Origin: Ferdinandcohnia sp047238305
GTDB taxonomy: Bacteria; Bacillota; Bacilli; Bacillales; Bacillaceae_L
Direction of reading: 5' to 3'
NCBI RefSeq assembly: GCF_047238305.1
Contig: NZ_JBDFMO010000001.1
Location: 4,030,001-4,094,000 of the forward strand
DNA: 64,000 nucleotides
Positions 41,590 to 50,636 of the stretch are shown here, in pieces. Within the stretch, counting starts at the first letter, position 1; each line of letters opens with the position of its first letter. Both the position numbers and the translations under genes were made by a program. The notes beneath the pieces are model-generated. The model searched no databases. It saw only the letters and a list, made by a program, of their open reading frames with translations, and had not been told where the DNA came from.

Positions 41590-43671
41590 ATGATAACAAA
41601 ACAACTGCTCCTCTCTTTTTTAGAAAAAGGATTTGAGAAATGTTCGTATGAAATTTATGTTAAAAAACCTCATGATACTACCTTCCAACTCTTACACAAA
41701 AAAGGAACGTTAAAAAATGAAAATGTTAACCTTTTAAAATTGAATAAAGATGACAACTACACTATTTTTACGTGTGAGGAAGATTTGTATATCTCATTTT
41801 CTTACTTGAATGGGCATCAAGTGATCCTTCGCTCCAACTGTATATCATCTCCCTTCGATAAAAGAGATTTGGATTATTTGTATATTTGCTTTGAGTTAAT
41901 GGACGCAAAAAACCAGATTCAAGCAAAAGATGTGGAATTGGATGTTTTGATTGAAGGAATACGCTCTGTCTCTTCTTCACTTGTTCTTGATGATTTGTTA
42001 GAGAAAATTGTTAAAAACGCATTGTCCGTAATACCTGTGGCAAATGCAGGGTACCTCCAACTTTATGAGCCTAGTGAAGAGATCATTATTACGAAAACAA
42101 GTGTTGGATTTGAACCCATCATTGGAAAACTTAGAATGAACATTGGAGAATCTATAACTGGGATGGTTTTTAAGGAAGGGAAACCATTAATCTACCATTC
42201 TACAGAACAGATTTATAAAAAAATGAGCGATCATTCCATTTCTCCTGAAAACTTACAGATTATCAATTCATCATCAAAAGGAAAAATTATTCAAGCAATT
42301 GTAAGTGTACCGATTTCTATTGGGGACCAGCGTATCGGGGTGATGACCATACACCAATTTGATAAGAAAGGGAGATTTACTGAAGGTGATGTACGACTTT
42401 TACAAGGTTTTGCATCACAGGTAGCCATTGCTATCCAAAATGCACGCCTTTATACAGAAGTGAATGAAAAATTACAAGAGCTTTCAAAAAGAAACGAAGT
42501 TCACAATACCCTTATTAAATTCTCTCTCCAAAATAAAGGGTTAAAGACAATTGTAAAAGAAATAGGCAAAATGATAAATGGGAAAGTTTCCTTTTATGAT
42601 TACTTAGAAAATGATTGGTACCATAATCAAGTCAATCAAAAGAATGATTTTAGCGTTGATGAGATTTCTAGAATATTTAAAAGGAGAAGACATCCTGTTT
42701 TCGTAGAATTACGTAAGCCAAAAGAAGAAAAGTACTATTTATATCCCATTATCAATGGTACCATCTTTCTCGGTTGTTTTATTTTGCCCTATTCTACTAC
42801 TCTATCGATCATTGATCGGATTGTAATTGAGCAAGGTGGAGCCATTCTAGCCCTTGAACTTGTAAAGAAACATACATTAGAAGAAATTTATTATAAGAAG
42901 ACGCATGAATTTTTTAATGAGGTTATTAAAAGTAGAGATCCAGAAGCTCTTATTGCAAAAAGAAAGGAATTCAATTTAATTCCTTCCCACTCCTTTTTTG
43001 TTACAGTAATCGAACTTGTGAATTATAAGGATTTATATAAGCTTGGGGCAGATATTCATAGTATCATCTCATTGATTAAAAAGAATATTCTACAGGTGAG
43101 GCTCATTTATGGATTTCATAATAAAATCATGGTGCTCGTTTCATTAACTGATAGTACTTCAGTTGATGATTTGATAAAAAGACTGACGACCATTATTCAC
43201 AACTGGACGAATAATAACGACTCATTCGTATGTGTCGGTGTCGGTTCAACTAAAAAGGGAGCTTATCACATAGGGAAAAGTTATGAAGAGGCAAAGAAGT
43301 CCGTTGCCTATCTAATTAATAAAAAAGAAACAGGCATCATTACCTATGAAAGTATTGGGGTTAATCGGTTATTTATTAATCAGGACACGAATGAAATAGA
43401 GGAATTCATAAATGGCTTTTTTCAGCCCTTGAATACGGCAAGGTCGAGGAAAAATGACCTTGAACTAACATTGTTAACCTATATAAAATTAAATAAGTCC
43501 ATAAACGAAACAGCTCAACATCTTCACATTCATATTAATACGTTATATCAACGCCTAAAAAAAATCGAGGAGATTCTTCATTTACGTTTTAATGACCCAA
43601 AAGACTTTCTGAAAATCCAGTTAGCCTGTCACTTAAAAGAATCATTCGCATACTCTGATGAGGTTCATTAA
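41590..43671 (+). CDS. GAF-domain transcriptional regulator with PucR-type HTH
   Basis: The 693-residue regulator has an N-terminal segment of unknown type (1-110), a GAF domain at about 115-290 (ISSSLVLDDLLEKIVKNAL to IGVMTIHQFDKKGRFTEGDVRLLQGFASQVAIAI), a CdaR-like middle and a C-terminal PucR helix-turn-helix (LTYIKLNKSINETAQHLHIHINTLYQRLKK). The ATG at 41590 follows GGAGG by 6 bases; a longer frame has no site. It is divergent from the DUF5058-AbgB operon and is the obvious candidate to control it, with a small molecule sensed by GAF (inference). Confidence 0.85.
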   Translation: MITKQLLLSFLEKGFEKCSYEIYVKKPHDTTFQLLHKKGTLKNENVNLLKLNKDDNYTIFTCEEDLYISFSYLNGHQVILRSNCISSPFDKRDLDYLYICFELMDAKNQIQAKDVELDVLIEGIRSVSSSLVLDDLLEKIVKNALSVIPVANAGYLQLYEPSEEIIITKTSVGFEPIIGKLRMNIGESITGMVFKEGKPLIYHSTEQIYKKMSDHSISPENLQIINSSSKGKIIQAIVSVPISIGDQRIGVMTIHQFDKKGRFTEGDVRLLQGFASQVAIAIQNARLYTEVNEKLQELSKRNEVHNTLIKFSLQNKGLKTIVKEIGKMINGKVSFYDYLENDWYHNQVNQKNDFSVDEISRIFKRRRHPVFVELRKPKEEKYYLYPIINGTIFLGCFILPYSTTLSIIDRIVIEQGGAILALELVKKHTLEEIYYKKTHEFFNEVIKSRDPEALIAKRKEFNLIPSHSFFVTVIELVNYKDLYKLGADIHSIISLIKKNILQVRLIYGFHNKIMVLVSLTDSTSVDDLIKRLTTIIHNWTNNNDSFVCVGVGSTKKGAYHIGKSYEEAKKSVAYLINKKETGIITYESIGVNRLFINQDTNEIEEFINGFFQPLNTARSRKNDLELTLLTYIKLNKSINETAQHLHIHINTLYQRLKKIEEILHLRFNDPKDFLKIQLACHLKESFAYSDEVH

Positions 43672-43703
43672 AATAAAGAGGTTCCCTTACGAACCTCTTT
43701 ATT
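43672..43703. terminator. bidirectional terminator between the GAF regulator and ykvI
   Basis: AATAAAGAGGTTC and GAACCTCTTTATT form a perfect 13-bp stem with a 6-base loop. Confidence 0.9.
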
Positions 43704-44742
43704 TCTTCGAAAGCTGTTTCATTGGCCTTGCCAACAGAATTAATAAGATCAAACTCATATACCCAAACAATGGATATAAAAAAGAGATCAATGCCCCGTA
43801 GCCTAACTGGCTTAGACAATAGGCGATGGACAAAACACCGAAAACAATTAAGATTGACGGGAGTTTGATGACATTTTTCAATTGACGCTCAAGCCCAAAT
43901 AAATTACCAATTACTGAAGTAAAGATTTCTCCATAAATCACAAGGATGTACAACCACGAGAAAGCAGCCATGAAGTTTTTCATAACCTCAGCCATTGGAA
44001 TCTCAAAGGTGTGAATATTTGGGAGTGCCGACAAGGATATATGGCTTGTTAATAAAATCAGACATAATGCACCCCCTCCTATCAATCCACCCCATCTTAA
44101 TGTTTTTTCATGTTCTATTTCTTTAGCAAGTGGTACCAAAACTGGCATCGCCATGGTTAAGTTAAATGCAGCATATAAAAATGGCGAAATCATCCAATTA
44201 TAGCTTGATGATTCTAATTCAGGTTTACTTATTAAACTTGTTGCATCCGTAAAAAGAACTTCTACTGCTAACACAACACTGAAGAAAATCATGATCGGTA
44301 CAACAAACATGTTCACACCAAATAACCCTTTGACCCCATATATCAATACAAAAATGGAAAGTGCACTCGTCACAAAAATTCCAAGCTGATACGACAGCCC
44401 TAATTGTTCATAAAAGACAGCACCCGCTCCCGAAAGCATGACCGAAGTTACCCCTATCAATACAAGAAGCATCAATCCGTTCACAAAAAACCCTGCTTTT
44501 TTTCCAAACAAATATTCATTAAATTCCTTATACGAATCAGCTTGAATTCGGTTTGCGATGATCATGATTCGAGTTCCTAACCATATAAATAAGAAACCAC
44601 TGATTCCGATTCCGATCAAACCGTATAGACCATATTGGGTAAAAAATTCAACGATTTCCCGACCTGTTGCAAAGCCTGCTCCTACGATTGTTCCAACATA
44701 AACAGCACCGATTTGAAATGCTGCCCCCCAATTTCCTCGCAC
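43699..44742 (-). CDS. ykvI: YkvI family membrane transporter
   Basis: The 347-residue protein has ten predicted segments and a LeuT-like start (GAAFQIGAVYVGTIVGAGFATGREIVEFFTQYG). The GTG at 44742 is preferred over an ATG 15 bases upstream because GAGGTGG lies 6 bases before it. It matches YkvI of B. subtilis, an uncharacterised member of the amino acid/polyamine/organocation or sodium-symporter class. It is divergent from clpE, as in B. subtilis to my recollection. Confidence 0.85.
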   Translation of the reverse strand: MRGNWGAAFQIGAVYVGTIVGAGFATGREIVEFFTQYGLYGLIGIGISGFLFIWLGTRIMIIANRIQADSYKEFNEYLFGKKAGFFVNGLMLLVLIGVTSVMLSGAGAVFYEQLGLSYQLGIFVTSALSIFVLIYGVKGLFGVNMFVVPIMIFFSVVLAVEVLFTDATSLISKPELESSSYNWMISPFLYAAFNLTMAMPVLVPLAKEIEHEKTLRWGGLIGGGALCLILLTSHISLSALPNIHTFEIPMAEVMKNFMAAFSWLYILVIYGEIFTSVIGNLFGLERQLKNVIKLPSILIVFGVLSIAYCLSQLGYGALISFLYPLFGYMSLILLILLARPMKQLSKK

Positions 44743-44850
44743 AAATAGCCACCTCATTTTTCTGTCTTACTTGATTTATATGTACAAGTTCCAAAATTAA
44801 GACGAGCTATTCCTTCGTTAACCGTGGCAAAAATTTCTAGTACTTTTTAC

Positions 44851-44879
44851 TTGAAAGTCAAAGATAGTCAAAGTATAAT
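44851..44879 (+). promoter_or_regulatory. sigma-A promoter of clpE
   Basis: TTGAAA (44851-44856) and TATAAT (44874-44879) are spaced by 17 bases. The first CtsR box fills the spacer. Confidence 0.85.
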
Positions 44880-44984
44880 ATAGACATAAGGTCAAAGATG
44901 GTCAAACATCACAAACGACCTATTTTATTTAAGCCACACGATGTGGGTCAGTCTTTTATCTTAAATTGGTCAAAGATAGTCAAA
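44856..44984 (+). promoter_or_regulatory. three CtsR boxes upstream of clpE
   Basis: The CtsR heptad pair (A/G)GTCAAA-NNN-(A/G)GTCAAA occurs three times: 44856-44872, 44890-44906 and 44968-44984. The first overlaps the promoter; the other two lie in the transcribed leader. This is a stronger set of sites than a single operator and fits tight stress control of clpE. Confidence 0.92.
44930..44963 (+). repeat. hairpin repeat module (shortened copy) between CtsR boxes 2 and 3
   Basis: GCCACACGATGTGGGTCA followed by GTCTTTTATCTTA repeats the outer parts of the module at 16434-16500, with the inner 32 bases missing. CCACACGATGTGG is a 4-bp hairpin stem. It splits the CtsR boxes. Confidence 0.6.
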
Positions 44985-45004
44985 TTTCAAGGAGGTAGTT
45001 GTTT

Positions 45005-47140
45005 ATGATTTGTCAAGCATGTAATAAAAATGAAGCTACGGTTCAGTTGCACGTACAAGTGAACAATGACAAGCGACAAATTCAACTTTGCAGTGAGTGT
45101 TATGCGAAGGAGAAGAACAACATGAAAATACCTTCAGGAATGTACGGTTTCCCTAATTTTACATTTGATGATCTATTTAAAGGCAATGCTTTTGGTCAAC
45201 AAATGGGAATCAATCAACAACAAACACAACCAAAACACGGAGGAAATGGCGGAGGTCTTCTCGATCATTTTGGTCGAAACCTTACTCAAATGGCGAAGGC
45301 TGGACTTATTGACCCAGTGATTGGCCGTGACGAGGAAATCCACCGTGTTATTGAAATCTTAAACCGCCGTAATAAAAACAACCCTGTTCTAATTGGGGAA
45401 CCAGGGGTAGGTAAAACTGCAATTGCAGAAGGATTAGCCCTACAAATTTCTGAAGGAAAAGCGCCAAGTAAGCTTTCAAATAAACAGGTTTATTTACTAG
45501 ATGTCGCATCACTCGTTGCCAACACTGGTATTCGTGGTCAATTCGAAGAAAGAATGAAGCAACTCATTGCTGAGCTTCAAAAGCGTAAAAATATTATCTT
45601 ATTTATTGATGAAATTCACCTTTTAGTAGGCGCAGGTTCTGCTGAAGGTTCAATGGATGCAGGTAATATTTTAAAACCTGCTCTTGCACGTGGCGAACTT
45701 CAAGTTGTTGGTGCCACAACATTAAAAGAATACCGACAAATTGAAAAAGACGCTGCACTTGAACGTCGTTTCCAACCTGTAACAGTGGATGAACCTACAG
45801 TTGACGAAGCGATTCAGATTCTTGAAGGTATTAAAGGAAAATATGAAGATTTCCATGGTGTAAAATATACAGATGAAGCGATCCGTGCCTGTGTAACATT
45901 ATCACATCGATACATTCAAGACCGCTTCTTACCAGATAAGGCAATCGACTTGCTTGATGAAGCTGGTTCAAAAATGAATTTAGCATCTGGAGGCACAAAT
46001 CCAAAGGATATTGAAGCAGAACTTGCAAAAATCGCTGCTGAAAAAGAAAAAGCAGCCGGGGAAGAAAACTACGAATTAGCAGCAAAATTAAGACATCAAG
46101 AAATTCTGCTAGAAAAACAATTAAGTAATCCGGAAAACAAAGAAGAGCATGTGATTGATGTAACCAATATCCAACAAATTATCGAGAAGAAAACCGGTAT
46201 CCCTGTTGGTAAGCTTCAAGAAAATGAACAACAAAAAATGAAACATCTTGCTGACAACCTTGCGAAAAAAGTAATCGGTCAAGAAGAAGCTGTTACAAAG
46301 GTTGCAAAAGCAGTTCGTCGTAGCCGTGCTGGTTTGAAGGCTAAAAATCGACCAATCGGTTCCTTCCTGTTTGTCGGACCAACTGGTGTAGGTAAAACAG
46401 AATTAACGAAGACACTTGCTGAAGAACTATTCGGTTCGAAAGATGCTATGATCAGACTTGACATGAGTGAGTACATGGAGAAACACTCTGTCTCTAAAAT
46501 CATCGGTTCACCTCCTGGATATGTAGGCCATGAGGAAGCAGGACAACTTACTGAAAAAGTTCGTCGTAACCCTTATAGCATCATCCTTTTAGATGAAATT
46601 GAAAAGGCACATCCTGATGTTCAGCATATGTTCCTTCAAATTTTAGAAGATGGCCGTTTAACAGACAGCCAAGGACGTACTGTAAGCTTCAAAGATACTG
46701 TAATTATCATGACAAGTAACGCAGGAAGTGGCGGACCTAAGAAGATTACGGTTGGCTTTGAGAAAGCTGATACAGATGTATATAAGGAAACATCTATTCT
46801 TGATTCACTAGGTTCCTTCTTCAAACCAGAATTCTTGAACAGATTTGATGCCATCATTGAATTCAAACAGCTTGAAAAAGAACACTTAGTACAAATTGTT
46901 GACCTTATGTTACATGAGCTTGAAGCAACTCTTAAAGAACAAGATGTAACCATCACAGTTGATGATGCCGCAAAACAAAAATTAGCTGAGCTAGGCTACC
47001 ACCCAGCATTTGGTGCACGTCCATTACGCCGTGTCATCCAAGAACAGCTTGAGGACCAAATCACTGATGTTCTTTTGGAAAATGATGACCAAACAAGCTT
47101 AAACGTAACGGTCGAAGAAAATAAAATTGTAATCAAATAA
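45005..47140 (+). CDS. clpE: ATP-dependent Clp protease ATPase subunit ClpE
   Basis: ClpE is a Hsp100 unfoldase that feeds ClpP and disaggregates proteins after heat shock. The 711-residue protein starts with the diagnostic four-cysteine zinc finger (CQACNKN... CSECYA). The first AAA+ domain follows (GEPGVGKTA, LFIDEIHLLVGAGSAEG), a short coiled-coil middle of UVR type (GEENYELAAKLRHQEILLEKQL), and the second AAA+ domain (GPTGVGKTE, IILLDEIEKAH). The ATG at 45005 follows AAGGAGG. Three CtsR boxes and a sigma-A promoter lie upstream. Confidence 0.97.
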   Translation: MICQACNKNEATVQLHVQVNNDKRQIQLCSECYAKEKNNMKIPSGMYGFPNFTFDDLFKGNAFGQQMGINQQQTQPKHGGNGGGLLDHFGRNLTQMAKAGLIDPVIGRDEEIHRVIEILNRRNKNNPVLIGEPGVGKTAIAEGLALQISEGKAPSKLSNKQVYLLDVASLVANTGIRGQFEERMKQLIAELQKRKNIILFIDEIHLLVGAGSAEGSMDAGNILKPALARGELQVVGATTLKEYRQIEKDAALERRFQPVTVDEPTVDEAIQILEGIKGKYEDFHGVKYTDEAIRACVTLSHRYIQDRFLPDKAIDLLDEAGSKMNLASGGTNPKDIEAELAKIAAEKEKAAGEENYELAAKLRHQEILLEKQLSNPENKEEHVIDVTNIQQIIEKKTGIPVGKLQENEQQKMKHLADNLAKKVIGQEEAVTKVAKAVRRSRAGLKAKNRPIGSFLFVGPTGVGKTELTKTLAEELFGSKDAMIRLDMSEYMEKHSVSKIIGSPPGYVGHEEAGQLTEKVRRNPYSIILLDEIEKAHPDVQHMFLQILEDGRLTDSQGRTVSFKDTVIIMTSNAGSGGPKKITVGFEKADTDVYKETSILDSLGSFFKPEFLNRFDAIIEFKQLEKEHLVQIVDLMLHELEATLKEQDVTITVDDAAKQKLAELGYHPAFGARPLRRVIQEQLEDQITDVLLENDDQTSLNVTVEENKIVIK

Positions 47141-47150
47141 TGTACCCATT

Positions 47151-47186
47151 AAAAATGCAGAGCCACGTTGAGCTCTGCATTTTTTA
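47151..47186. terminator. terminator between convergent clpE and the EamA gene
   Basis: AATGCAGAGC and GCTCTGCATT form a perfect 10-bp stem with a T-run on each side. Confidence 0.9.
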
Positions 47187-48164
47187 TATTGATTTTGTTT
47201 CCAATTCATTTACTTTTATCGGTGTCTTACGATTTGAGAACAGGCTGTGCAACACCATTCCACCCGCAATCATCAATAGCCCAACAAGAGAATACATAGT
47301 TGGCAGAGGTGCACTTAATAAAAGAACCTCACCAAAGATCACAAAAATAATCTGGGTTGACTGGGTAGCTTCAACCGCAGCAAGCATACTTTGATCATGC
47401 TTAACTAGCTCTGTTGCAAAAAAGAAAAGCACGGTTGCGATAACCCCAGAGGAAATCCCGACGATAAACGATTGAAACACCTGATCTTTACTAGGCAGCC
47501 CAGCAGTCGCAGCACCAAAACCGGCAATAATTAACCAAAACGGAGTCGAAGCTAGTGTCATGCCAAGGACACGTTGAAAAGTGTCAAAGTCATTTTTACA
47601 ATGCTCCATCATCTTTCGATTTCCTAATGGATATGCAAAAGCAGCCAAAACTACAGGAAGAATTCCAATTAAGAGCATTTCCATTCCAATGCCCCCATCT
47701 GCTTCCTGAAGCTGAATCAAAACAATCCCAATAAAAATAAAACTAGAAAAAATAAGACCTTTGACCGGGATATGTTCACGGACTTTTTGCATTCCATTTG
47801 CCGTTTCCACTGTTCTATAGAAAAAAGGTACAACTAGGAGGCCCGCGATAATAACAAATTGCCATGTTCCTGCAACCAACCAACCTGGACCAGAAGCAGC
47901 CGCAAAGGTAAGCGATGCATAAAACAGTCCAAACCCAACTGTACTCCAAAGAATCCATTTTAACGGGTTCGTTTTTAACTCATACAACAGTTGCTTCAGG
48001 TTACCTCTAAGAAGAACAATCCCAATTAAAAAGGGTAGCATAAAAAAATATCGCAACGAAGAACTCCATAACCAGCTTCCCCCTGAAAGCTCCATTGATC
48101 GGTTTAGAATAAACGTTACCGCAAAAAATAGTGACGAGATGATTCCAATTAGAATAGCTTTCAA
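47184..48164 (-). CDS. EamA/EmrE-type multidrug resistance transporter homologue
   Basis: The 326-residue membrane protein has ten predicted segments in two repeats. The first begins ILIGIISSLFFAVTFILNRSMELSGGSWLWSSSLRY; the second includes QSMLAAVEATQSTQIIFVIFGE. It belongs to the drug/metabolite superfamily, the branch annotated as putative multidrug resistance efflux. Substrate unknown. The start overlaps a GGGGGG site. The next gene upstream encodes an acetyltransferase in the same direction with a 15-base gap, so the two may be one unit. Confidence 0.83.
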   Translation of the reverse strand: MKAILIGIISSLFFAVTFILNRSMELSGGSWLWSSSLRYFFMLPFLIGIVLLRGNLKQLLYELKTNPLKWILWSTVGFGLFYASLTFAAASGPGWLVAGTWQFVIIAGLLVVPFFYRTVETANGMQKVREHIPVKGLIFSSFIFIGIVLIQLQEADGGIGMEMLLIGILPVVLAAFAYPLGNRKMMEHCKNDFDTFQRVLGMTLASTPFWLIIAGFGAATAGLPSKDQVFQSFIVGISSGVIATVLFFFATELVKHDQSMLAAVEATQSTQIIFVIFGEVLLLSAPLPTMYSLVGLLMIAGGMVLHSLFSNRKTPIKVNELETKSI

Positions 48165-48179
48165 AGTTCATACTCCCCC

Positions 48180-48644
48180 CTAGACCTTAAAACAATAAAC
48201 ATCTTCATCAACAAAGCCTTTGATGATTTCTCCTGTTTTCGTAAATCCTGCTTTCGTATACACATGGATAGCTGCTTGGTTTGTAGGAATAACTGATAAG
48301 TAAATCTCATCACAATAGGGCATGGTATGAATCATTTCAGAAATAATTTCCTTCACCGCAGCGGTGCCATACCCTTTTCTTTGATATTTATAATCAATCA
48401 TAATCCTGCATAATTCAAAGCGATTGCGCTCATTTTCAAGTCCAAACATGGTAAATCCAATTAACTGAGTTCCATCATAGATTGCTTTCGTTACCCAATC
48501 TGGCTGAACTTTTGCTTGTGCGAGTGAAAAAACATTGGAGGCAACCCATTTTTCAAATAAAGCAAACTCCTTATCTTCTGATTTCAACCGAATGACATCA
48601 AGCAAATTGTCCATCGTGACATCGCGTAAAATGATTTTTTTCAT
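48180..48644 (-). CDS. GNAT acetyltransferase, BltD/PaiA-like
   Basis: The 154-residue protein has the GNAT fold: motif A RIMIDYKYQRKGYGTAAV (about residue 85) with the R-x-x-G-x-G acetyl-CoA loop, and the C-terminal VIPTNQAAIHVYTKAGF. It resembles BltD spermine/spermidine acetyltransferase in length and in the LIGFTMFG strand. It lies upstream of an EmrE-like exporter, an echo of the bmr/blt arrangement in which a polyamine acetylase pairs with an exporter. This pairing is inference. The ATG has GGGGAGG. Confidence 0.8.
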   Translation of the reverse strand: MKKIILRDVTMDNLLDVIRLKSEDKEFALFEKWVASNVFSLAQAKVQPDWVTKAIYDGTQLIGFTMFGLENERNRFELCRIMIDYKYQRKGYGTAAVKEIISEMIHTMPYCDEIYLSVIPTNQAAIHVYTKAGFTKTGEIIKGFVDEDVYCFKV

Positions 48645-48702
48645 GTACCTCCCCCCATTTTACAATTATTTGGACCTCGATTGGTAGGAATATTCTAATA
48701 AT

Positions 48703-49575
48703 TTATTTTATCATAAAGACTTGCTCTGCTTTTACAGTAAATCCTTCTTTTTCTAATAAATCACGCAAAATTTTATTCGACACTGACAAATTCGCTGCGG
48801 TTCTTGCAATTTTAAGATCCCTTTGACCAAATACCTTTCGTAAAAGTTCCCTTACAATGTCTTTCTTTTTATCATGTGATGGTTCAGCCTCACATTGCAT
48901 TAGAATAATTGACTGAAGCTTTCCATCCTCATTAAATAGCCGTTTAAAAATGGCATATCCAACAATCGTTTCATTCTCGTCGAGTGCAAGTAGTGATTCT
49001 CCATCACGTGCATTATTCCATTGCGTTTGCCACGGAACCATTGCCTTATAAAAGGGGACTTGTGAAGCGTCAATTGGAATTCCTTTTGTAAAGGTAAATT
49101 GGTTGTTTTCGGATAGAAAAGCATCGCTCGATAATTCACCAGTATGTTGTAAATGAATTAATTCATCGACAATGTTATAGCCGACCTTTTCATATAATGT
49201 GATGGCCGTTTCATTTGCCTTAACCGCTTCAAGCGTTGCAACTTCTACACCTTCTGTTTCATAGATTGCTAGTGTAGCTTCCATTAGCTTTTTGCCAACA
49301 CCCTTTCCACGGAATTCAGGATCAACCCCTGTTCCACCATTCCACGAAACTTTTTTACCGTTAATAGAGCGAATCCCATTTAAAATAAGACCTACTGGTC
49401 GCTCTCCTTCATAGGCAATGACTGAGAGTGTTGGAGAAAGCCCTTCCAAAATCATCCGTCTTGTAAAAAGATCAACCGTTGTCGTCATATCAAAATAGTA
49501 ACCTTCAAAGCCTTTATTCCAAGCCACCACTGCATCTTCAAGTGTACATTCAGATAGTCTTTTTATTGTAATCAT
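48703..49575 (-). CDS. GNAT acetyltransferase with C-terminal second domain
   Basis: The 290-residue protein has an N-terminal GNAT domain (GTGVDPEFRGKGVGKKLMEATL, about residue 78, and ANETAITLYEKVGY). The C-terminal half, residues about 150-290, looks like a second degenerate GNAT fold with LALDENETIVGYAIFKRL and the closing FTVKAEQVFMIK. It lacks the acetyl-CoA loop. The ATG at 49575 follows GAGGGGATAA; a longer frame is rejected. Substrate unknown. It lies 58 bases upstream of the BltD-like gene in the same direction. Confidence 0.8.
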   Translation of the reverse strand: MITIKRLSECTLEDAVVAWNKGFEGYYFDMTTTVDLFTRRMILEGLSPTLSVIAYEGERPVGLILNGIRSINGKKVSWNGGTGVDPEFRGKGVGKKLMEATLAIYETEGVEVATLEAVKANETAITLYEKVGYNIVDELIHLQHTGELSSDAFLSENNQFTFTKGIPIDASQVPFYKAMVPWQTQWNNARDGESLLALDENETIVGYAIFKRLFNEDGKLQSIILMQCEAEPSHDKKKDIVRELLRKVFGQRDLKIARTAANLSVSNKILRDLLEKEGFTVKAEQVFMIK

Positions 49576-49709
49576 GTGTTTATCCCCTCTTCTTAAAGAA
49601 GTCATTTAGTCGATTTATTTAATCATATTTTAGGGATCCCTACAAGTAAATTTTGGAAATTTTTCAAGAATTATCGAAAGCTGTTCACATTCCCTTGTTT
49701 TATCTTTTG

Positions 49710-50200
49710 GCTTTTTCAAAAGTTTTACATAAGTCTTGCCGTATACACTCTTTATCACAGGACTTTTTCAAATATTATCCAGAAGTCATCACTTAAACTA
49801 TCTTTATGCCATAGCTTTTTCAAGATTTTTACATAAGTCTTGCCATATACACTCTTTATCACAGGGCTTTTTCAAATATTATCCAGAAGTCATCACTTAA
49901 ACTATCTTTATGCCATAACTTTTTCAAGACTTTTACATAAGTCTTGCCATATACACTCTTTATCACAGGACTTTTTCAAATATTATCCAGAAGTCATCAC
50001 TTAAACTATCTTTATGCCATAGCTTTTTCAAGATTTTTACATAAGTCTTGCCATATACACTCTTTATCACAGGGCTTTTTCAAATATTATCCAGAAGTCA
50101 TCACTTAAACTATCTTTATGCCATAACTTTTTCAAGACTTTTACATAAGTCTTGCCATATACACTCTTTATCACAGGACTTTTTCAAATATTATCCAAAA
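49710..50200. repeat. 104-bp tandem array made of two 52-bp half-units
   Basis: AAGTCTTGCC starts at 49731, 49835, 49939, 50043 and 50147, an exact 104-bp period. Each unit splits into two 52-bp halves beginning CTTTTTCAA and sharing AAGTC and CTTTATCAC/TTTATGCC. Copies alternate between AGGACTTT and AGGGCTTT, and between ATAGCTTT and ATAACTTT, so the array also has a 208-bp order. It has no long frame and fills the gap between the divergent GNAT and small membrane protein genes. Confidence 0.93.
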
Positions 50201-50297
50201 ACCACTGGATAAATCACAAAGCAACTCCATTCAAGCACAAAAATTCTCCTGTCATCTACCCTACTTCGGCTTCATATACATTATTGAGGTGGAAAAC

Positions 50298-50597
50298 ATG
50301 TCCATAGTAGCAAGATTTTTTTTATTGATGTCTTTTTTGATTTTGTTTTTTAATGGCTCGTCATTGGGGTTTATCTTGTTCGATTTGAGGTTTGACTCTT
50401 TATTTGGGTATGGTATTTTTATTTTCTCTAGTTTAGTTGGAGTTGTCTTTGCATCGATTGCAGAGGAGCCAGGGACGACTAAGAGGTTTTATTGCAGATA
50501 CTGTTTATACGGAAACTTGCTTGTCACTCTTTTTCCACTTTATTTTCATTGGGTTTCAGACTCCATTTTCCCAATTCTAATTGAAACATTCCTTTAA
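50298..50597 (+). CDS. hypothetical small membrane protein (99 residues)
   Basis: The ATG at 50298 follows GAGGTGG by 5 bases. The product has three hydrophobic segments (FFLLMSFLILFFNG, GYGIFIFSSLVGVVFASI, NLLVTLFPLYFHW) and one CRYC pair near residue 70. I do not recognise the family. It is followed by a shared terminator and preceded by the 104-bp repeat array. Confidence 0.6.
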   Translation: MSIVARFFLLMSFLILFFNGSSLGFILFDLRFDSLFGYGIFIFSSLVGVVFASIAEEPGTTKRFYCRYCLYGNLLVTLFPLYFHWVSDSIFPILIETFL

Positions 50598-50600
50598 GCA

Positions 50601-50632
50601 AAAAAGTGCCACAGCAGATGTGACACTTTTTC
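50601..50632. terminator. bidirectional terminator between the small membrane protein gene and mapB
   Basis: AAAAAGTG and CACTTTTT with inner CCACA/TGTGA pairing form the stem, with A-runs and T-runs on both sides. Confidence 0.85.
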
Positions 50633-50636
50633 TTTG

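Noticed and set aside
49710..50200. Possible CRISPR array.
   Set aside because: Repeats are contiguous tandem copies with no unique spacers, and no cas gene is in the window.
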